9,066 bases of DNA from assembly GCA_003151535.1 (NCBI GenBank), contig PLXT01000112.1, positions 10,758-19,823 of the forward strand, read 5' to 3'. The notes below the pieces were generated by a model, which worked only from the letters and a program-made list of their open reading frames with translations, was not told the DNA's origin and did not search any database. This stretch comes from Methanobacterium sp. (GTDB lineage: Archaea > Methanobacteriota > Methanobacteria > Methanobacteriales > Methanobacteriaceae). The translations under genes were made by a program, and so were the position numbers. Shown piece by piece: positions 5,713-9,066 of the stretch. Position 1 is the stretch's first letter. Every line of letters starts with the position of its first letter.

Positions 5713-6405
5713 TTATATCCATTTATCCTGTATTGGCTTTTCGTTTGAGGATATTAAATACAGTTTTACACCCGTCATTAAAATCCAGATCCAAGATATA
5801 ATGATAAATGCCCTCTGGTTTAATCCAGGATAAAAATTGTAAAAAATGGTTATTATAAGCAAAATTAGTAAAATAATGAATAAAACACCGGTTACTAAGG
5901 AATATCTACTATACCTGCCCCAAATTAAGCTGTCTTCATATTTTAAACCCTGACTAATTAACAGTATAGATGCTATATATGCTGTAATTGTTATGGCAAA
6001 TCCAATGATAGTTAACAGATTATATGGAACTATTACAAGATAATTTTCGGGCAATAATCCCATCAAAGGGGATAATCCCGCTAAAACCACACCTAAACCG
6101 AAGATTATTACTGAACCTATACCAAGTTTTAGCAATCCATTTCGGGGTGATGGTAAAGCCATCCTAAGACCGAAAGCCAATCCAATTGATAGAAAACCTA
6201 AGATCATGAATACAAGATTTTGTATCATAGAATAGAAACCAAGAGTAACAGGACTGATATAATCACTGCTCCCATTATAGCCCGGGCTTATGATTGCTGC
6301 TATTATTAACCAGCCAGTAAATAATAGCATGGGGATAATACCACAAATAGAATAAAATAGTAGTCTATTTTGTCTCTGAATGGGAATATCACTGTCGTTA
6401 ACCAT
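5713..6405 (-). CDS. DUF998 family six-helix membrane protein
   Basis: From ATG 6405 this encodes 230 residues with six predicted membrane helices (about 15-39, 54-79, 94-114, 124-150, 167-188 and 197-218). The loop after helix 1 carries SPGYNGSSDYISPVTLG, the conserved SPGYN..SDYIS pattern of DUF998 (PF06197). A Pro/Arg-rich loop LPSPRNG follows helix 2. The family is an integral membrane family with no proven function. A GTG at 6414 would add three residues, but I prefer ATG 6405; neither has a strong ribosome site. A TATA-like element about 40 nt upstream implies a very short leader, so leaderless-type initiation is plausible. The gene diverges from the iron-sulfur gene at 6635 across about 230 bp. 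Confidence 0.82.
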   Translation of the reverse strand: MVNDSDIPIQRQNRLLFYSICGIIPMLLFTGWLIIAAIISPGYNGSSDYISPVTLGFYSMIQNLVFMILGFLSIGLAFGLRMALPSPRNGLLKLGIGSVIIFGLGVVLAGLSPLMGLLPENYLVIVPYNLLTIIGFAITITAYIASILLISQGLKYEDSLIWGRYSRYSLVTGVLFIILLILLIITIFYNFYPGLNQRAFIIISWIWILMTGVKLYLISSNEKPIQDKWI

Positions 6406-6441
6406 ATAAGTCACTAATTATAATTCTGTTTACACTAATCT

Positions 6442-6460
6442 CTTTTATATATATTATAAA
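6442..6460 (-). promoter_or_regulatory. Probable TATA region for the DUF998 gene
   Basis: On the minus strand this reads TTTATAATATATATAAAAG. Its TATATAAAAG part lies about 26 nt before an expected RNA start near 6421, leaving a leader of about 15 nt. Confidence 0.4.
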
Positions 6461-6492
6461 ACTTTAATATACTTTCTAATTATTGAGATCAG

Positions 6493-6514
6493 TACTCATA
6501 CACTACTCATACAT
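6493..6514. repeat. Tandem 11-bp direct repeat, candidate operator
   Basis: TACTCATACAC (6493-6503) is followed directly by TACTCATACAT (6504-6514), matching at 10 of 11 positions. A period of 11 bp is about one helical turn, so both copies face the same side of the DNA. It lies between two divergent promoters, a typical place for a regulator site. Confidence 0.45.
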
Positions 6515-6555
6515 TCCCATATTATAGAAAGTTTTAAGGTTGCTTTAACTAGATG

Positions 6556-6600
6556 TATTTTTATAAGAAATTGTCATTTTTTAATTTTATTTTTATAAGA
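6556..6600 (+). promoter_or_regulatory. Duplicated TATA-like 13-mer before the iron-sulfur gene
   Basis: TATTTTTATAAGA occurs at 6556-6568 and again, identically, at 6588-6600. The second copy is placed for an RNA start near 6621, immediately at the AAGGGGG ribosome site of the TTG-started gene. The first copy would give a start about 32 nt earlier. Confidence 0.4.
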
Positions 6601-6634
6601 CAGTTCATTGAATATATATTAAGGGGGTTTAAAT

Positions 6635-7396
6635 TTGTTCTTACGGACACTTGAAGAAGATATTGCTAATTTTACCAAAAATAGCAGCCAAAATTTTGTT
6701 GATGAACTTAATATGATGCAAATATGGGATCAACCTTTAATTGGGGTGGCTGGAGCATCTGATCCACTATGGGAAAAACTGAAGGAACCACAGGTAGTCG
6801 GCCCTGATCATTTAACACCAATGGAATGGTTACCCGGTGCAAAATCGGTTATTTCCTACTTTTTACCATTTACCGAACATATACGCAGTTCTAATAGGTT
6901 TGATGGTAAACCTTCAACAGAATGGTTATATGGACGTTATGAAGGTGAAATGTTTAATAATTCTTTGAGGTGTTTAATTATTGGATTGGTAGAATCACAT
7001 GGTGACAATGCCTTGGCTCCAGCTTTAGATGAACGTTTAATGGTTACTGATCGTCAAAGTAATTGGTCTGAACGCCATGTTGCGTTCATAGCGGGTCTCG
7101 GAACATTCGGTCTGAGTCGTTCATTGATAACTTCTTTAGGAACAGCTGGCAGATTTGGAAGTGTTATTGTTGATTGGGAATTTGAACCTAAACCTCGACA
7201 ATATCAAGAATTTGACGATTACTGTGTCAAATGCTTTAAATGTATTGAAAGGTGCCCATGTGGAGCTATCACTGAAATGGGTAAAGATAATGAATCTTGT
7301 TCCCAATACCTGTATAAAATATTAGAGTTAAATAAACCAAGATATGCCTGTGGCAAATGTCAAACCGCGGTTCCTTGTGAATATAGAAACCCATAA
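6635..7396 (+). CDS. QueG-like double [4Fe-4S] cluster protein
   Basis: This encodes 253 residues. The N-terminal half ends in SERHVAFIAGLGTFGLSRSL (145-164), then GTAGRFGSVIVD, both signatures shared with epoxyqueuosine reductase QueG and related corrinoid/iron-sulfur reductases. The C-terminal ferredoxin part has CVKCFKCIERCPCG (Cys197, 200, 203, 207, plus Cys209). Cys222 and YACGKCQTAVPCE (Cys239, 242, 248) complete eight ligands for two [4Fe-4S] clusters. It is shorter than bacterial QueG and lacks the C-terminal HEAT-like part. Archaea make archaeosine, not queuosine by the bacterial route, so a QueG role is unlikely; a cytoplasmic electron-transfer or reductive role is inferred. The start is TTG, with AAGGGGG (6621-6627) 7 nt upstream and no nearby ATG. 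Confidence 0.85.
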   Translation: MFLRTLEEDIANFTKNSSQNFVDELNMMQIWDQPLIGVAGASDPLWEKLKEPQVVGPDHLTPMEWLPGAKSVISYFLPFTEHIRSSNRFDGKPSTEWLYGRYEGEMFNNSLRCLIIGLVESHGDNALAPALDERLMVTDRQSNWSERHVAFIAGLGTFGLSRSLITSLGTAGRFGSVIVDWEFEPKPRQYQEFDDYCVKCFKCIERCPCGAITEMGKDNESCSQYLYKILELNKPRYACGKCQTAVPCEYRNP

Positions 7397-7554
7397 AATC
7401 AGCTGATACTATAAAGGGGGATATAAAAATCTTCAAGTTATCTCTGTTCATAAATTATTTGACTGATAAATTTGATTTGAGTTTTTACAATTTATACATC
7501 TTATTTCTAAAAAAAACTCCCACACATACACTAATCAATTCCCAAAAAAGATCT
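7397..7554. other. Short intergenic region with an orphan ribosome site
   Basis: AAAGGGGG at 7413-7420 is a strong ribosome-site match, but no ATG, GTG or TTG stands at a usable distance. The nearest open frame past it is the antisense shadow of the next gene. The right half carries A-tracts that serve as terminators for the minus-strand gene. Confidence 0.4.
7509..7516 (-). terminator. T-tract terminator of the gene at 7555-7968
   Basis: Eight A on the + strand are T8 on the minus strand, 38 nt past the stop. A T6 run at 7544-7549, 5 nt past the stop, may act with it. Confidence 0.5.
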
Positions 7555-7968
7555 TTATTCATTTTTTGTTTCTTTATCCATTCCAGCATGAAGAAACATA
7601 TTTATTGTAAACTTATCAAATCCCTTCTCATTCAACAATTCCACTACTTTACGATTTCGTTCTTCATACTTACCTTCCAATTGTTTTGCTTTTACAGGGT
7701 CATCACTAACTAAAAACATTGAAGATAATGCAGGAAGGGATTCTTCTCTACCATCTTCGTAGATACGTATATGTGAATCATCTGTCATTCGATGTGCTGC
7801 ATAATAATCCAGATATTCTACACCCATTTCGTCTTTTCCAAAACAATATTGAATGAGCCAACCAGCATATTGAATATATCCTCCACTCCTAGTTTTTATG
7901 TCTTCTTCTGGTAAAATAATCTCCCAATGGGCAAAACGTTTGGCAAAAGTATCTGCAATCAAATTCAT
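7555..7968 (-). CDS. Conserved-looking soluble protein of unknown function
   Basis: This encodes 137 residues from ATG 7968. I cannot assign a family name. Visible features are an aromatic-rich segment GGYIQYAGWLIQYCFGKDE, then YLDYYAAHRMTDDSHIRIYEDG. After that come LPALSSMFLVSDDPVKAKQ and a charged helical C-terminus (EERNRKVVELLNEKGF). There is no membrane helix or signal peptide, so a cytoplasmic location is likely. Trp, Tyr and His are frequent, which suits a ligand pocket, but this is speculation. The start is chosen because GGAGG (7977-7981, minus) lies 8 nt before ATG 7968. The ATG at 7983 overlaps that ribosome site and would add five residues. The gene has its own T-tract terminator and stands alone. 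Confidence 0.72.
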   Translation of the reverse strand: MNLIADTFAKRFAHWEIILPEEDIKTRSGGYIQYAGWLIQYCFGKDEMGVEYLDYYAAHRMTDDSHIRIYEDGREESLPALSSMFLVSDDPVKAKQLEGKYEERNRKVVELLNEKGFDKFTINMFLHAGMDKETKNE

Positions 7969-8135
7969 ACTTCTCCCCTCCATTTATTCATAAATTTCTG
8001 AAAATAATTTTAAAGATCTATTGAGAGATATAATCTATGGACATACACCTGAAAAATGATTACAAAGAATATCCTATAAATAATTCCTAAAATTAATCAA
8101 TTGAAACTATAATTTATTATTTCCGATTAATTTTT

Positions 8136-8157
8136 GATTATATAAAGATTATATAAA
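8136..8157. repeat. Tandem 11-bp direct repeat
   Basis: GATTATATAAA at 8136-8146 is repeated exactly at 8147-8157, and a degenerate third unit (AATTATATATT) follows. The unit contains a TATA-like core. Low-complexity slippage is the simplest origin; a regulatory role is possible but unproven. Confidence 0.4.
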
Positions 8158-8347
8158 AATTATATATTTTACCTCTATCTAAACCTTAATCTTAACATTT
8201 CATTTAAAAGATTTGTATTAAAATTCCAAAAAAAATAGACAGCAAAATTTTCATTTGTACACTGAACTAGTTAATTATAGTTAAGAACGTAATTTATTAA
8301 ACTTATTGAAACGATAAATCCGGTGATATTATCTCTATACTAACTTA

Positions 8348-8387
8348 AAACCACTTTTTATATGGTTTACAAATTGGATGGTGTAAA
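8348..8387 (+). promoter_or_regulatory. Two neighbouring inverted repeats flanking a TATA-like element
   Basis: AAACCA (8348-8353) and TGGTTT (8363-8368) enclose CTTTTTATA, a TATA-like core. TTTACA (8366-8371) and TGTAAA (8382-8387) form a second pair with a 10-nt spacer, overlapping the first by 3 nt. An upstream promoter for the gene at 8456, with RNA starting near 8386, would be covered by both. This looks like an operator. Confidence 0.4.
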
Positions 8388-8422
8388 ACTTTTCGTACTT
8401 AGCTATAATTCACAAAAAGTAA

Positions 8423-8434
8423 TTTATATATATT
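8423..8434 (+). promoter_or_regulatory. TATA-like element nearest the gene at 8456
   Basis: TTTATATATATT lies about 28 nt before the ATG. An RNA starting 25 nt on would be almost leaderless and would lose the GGAG at 8442-8445. The promoter at 8354-8362 is therefore the better fit. Confidence 0.3.
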
Positions 8435-8455
8435 GAAACATGGAGATTCACGTTT

Positions 8456-9066
8456 ATGAAAAAATTTGTATTGCCAATTATAATTTGCATATTATGTATA
8501 ACCGGAGTAATTATCGGTATATTGGCTATATATTCCAACACAGACCAAAAAAGCGGCCAAAGTTATTTCAATGGCCTTGAAACAAGTCCTCAAAGTGGAT
8601 CAACTATTGTTATTGGAGCATCATACATAAAGGTTCCTGAGAATGCAACAGTAGTAACGCAGGTTGACAGGGTTATAAAAGACGAAGCTTCAGATTATAA
8701 TGTTAACACGCCGCCTGGGCAGAGTCCAACATCACCAAAACAGTTAGTGCCTTGGATGGAAGGTGCTAGAGTAGCAGAACTTATGGAATATGCAAATGTA
8801 CATGTAATACCCATTACAGGAGTTCCTATTAAGAAGATCAATGGTAATTGGTATGGTCCAAACGAGAAGGGTAACTTCATATTCGAAGTTGACCCTAGTA
8901 AGGCAGGATCATTGTTCTCTATTAATGGCAGTGATAATAACAATAAAATAGAAATAAACACCCATGGAATGAATGTCATGGTTCCTGGTGCTATTAAGAA
9001 TCATGCTGTTCTAGTTGTTGCATGTGGAGATTTACCAGGTAAAGCTAAAGCTGAAATGTATATGGC
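8456..9066 (+). CDS. Membrane-anchored extracellular protein, N-terminal part (runs off window)
   Basis: The frame is open from ATG 8456 to the right edge, 203 codons, with no stop, so this is the 5' part of a longer gene. Residues 1-3 are MKK, followed by one hydrophobic segment at about 4-26 (FVLPIIICILCITGVIIGIL). This is a signal anchor or uncleaved signal with no clear lipobox. The rest is predicted to be outside the cell. It has a Ser/Gly-rich linker, a strand-rich part (TIVIGASYIKVPENATVV), and conserved-looking stretches PWMEGARVAELMEYANVHVI, NGNWYGPNEKGNFIFEVD, and NTHGMNVMVPGAIKNHAVLV. I do not recognise the family. GGAG (8442-8445) lies 10 nt before the ATG. Its frame has coding-type composition, unlike the opposite strand. 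Confidence 0.75.
   Translation, partial: MKKFVLPIIICILCITGVIIGILAIYSNTDQKSGQSYFNGLETSPQSGSTIVIGASYIKVPENATVVTQVDRVIKDEASDYNVNTPPGQSPTSPKQLVPWMEGARVAELMEYANVHVIPITGVPIKKINGNWYGPNEKGNFIFEVDPSKAGSLFSINGSDNNNKIEINTHGMNVMVPGAIKNHAVLVVACGDLPGKAKAEMYM

Larger units (their letters stand above)
5609..5722 (-). pseudogene. Possible C-terminal remnant of a GNAT acetyltransferase
   Basis: A 37-codon open frame on the minus strand overlaps the last codons of the DUF998 gene and continues past it. Its middle part reads VLPESKASIAFWRTITR. This closely recalls the C-terminal strand-helix of a GNAT N-acetyltransferase subfamily, where a P-E-N-x-A-x-x-FW(R/K) pattern precedes a final helix. None of the acetyl-CoA-binding part is present and no ribosome site precedes the first ATG. 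I read it as a decayed tail, not a gene. The same bases form the stem-loop at 5634-5675, so a structural role is the rival explanation. Confidence 0.35.
7984..8455. other. 470-bp A+T-rich intergenic region
   Basis: No coding frame with a ribosome site is seen. The left end carries the minus-strand promoter of the gene at 7968, with TTTAAAATTA-like sequence near 8003-8013. The middle has a tandem 11-bp repeat at 8136-8157. The right end has two neighbouring inverted repeats around TATA-like elements at 8348-8387 and a further TATA-like element at 8423-8434. Confidence 0.5.

Noticed and set aside
6493..6514. CRISPR-like repeat
   Set aside because: Only two adjacent 11-bp units with no spacers, so it is not an array.
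7269..7451. Minus-strand open frame across the iron-sulfur gene's end
   Set aside because: It is antisense to the second cysteine cluster of a clear iron-sulfur protein.
7459..7713. + strand open frame preceded at a distance by GGGGG
   Set aside because: Most of it is antisense to the protein at 7555-7968, which has a ribosome site and terminator. The TTG start is 38 nt from the GGGGG.
8695..8979. Minus-strand open frame near the right edge
   Set aside because: The + strand frame from 8456 is open for 203 codons with an anchor helix and ribosome site, so this is its shadow.
1..9066. tRNA, rRNA or complete insertion sequence
   Set aside because: No tRNA-type T-loop or cloverleaf arms, no rRNA-like stretch and no transposase domain were found by eye on either strand.

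Overview
The window is A+T-rich and looks like a chromosome segment of a methanogenic archaeon of the Methanobacteriales, most probably Methanobacterium. This rests on inference from gene content and signals, not on a marker gene. The gene content fits: a zinc-ribbon protein with a PsbP-like outer domain, HEAT-repeat and HXXEE proteins, DUF998, and a QueG-like double [4Fe-4S] protein. The signals also fit: GGAGG/GGGGG/GGTG ribosome sites, TATA-type promoters 25-30 nt before the inferred RNA starts, and plain T-tracts instead of hairpin terminators. No rRNA, tRNA, CRISPR array or intact mobile element is visible. Roughly 70% of the window is coding, and several intergenic gaps are long.

Layout. 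Positions 1-1160 (+ strand): the tail of a probable exported protein, then a membrane-anchored zinc-ribbon/PsbP-like protein, then the start of a second zinc-ribbon gene cut short by a stop. Positions 1092-2096: an HXXEE membrane protein (-) diverging from a 73-residue winged-helix protein (+) across a 198-bp shared promoter region. Positions 2167-3865 (- strand): an antibiotic-biosynthesis-monooxygenase (ABM) fold gene with a one-base frameshift close to its start, and a 426-residue HEAT-repeat protein. Positions 3866-4555: a long non-coding gap with inverted repeats. Positions 4556-5581 (+ strand): a cupin and an ABM-like protein forming a tight pair, then a small acidic protein. Positions 5609-6405 (- strand): a possible acetyltransferase remnant and a six-helix DUF998 protein. 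Positions 6635-7396 (+): a double [4Fe-4S] cluster protein with a TTG start. Positions 7555-7968 (-): an uncharacterised soluble protein. Positions 7984-8455: a regulatory-looking A+T-rich gap. Position 8456 to the right edge (+): the first 203 codons of a membrane-anchored extracellular protein.

How the genes relate. Most genes appear to be transcribed singly from their own promoters. The only convincing operon is cupin plus ABM-like protein, both of which belong to small-molecule-binding or oxidation families. The rest is a mixture of membrane proteins, small regulators and stress-type proteins, with gene-decay traces: the frameshifted ABM gene, the truncated zinc ribbon and the possible acetyltransferase tail. 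I see no clear defence or mobile system. The parts most worth following are the ABM frameshift, the cupin/ABM/acidic-protein cluster, and the repeat-bearing intergenic regions at 3900-4480, 6490-6600 and 8340-8390.
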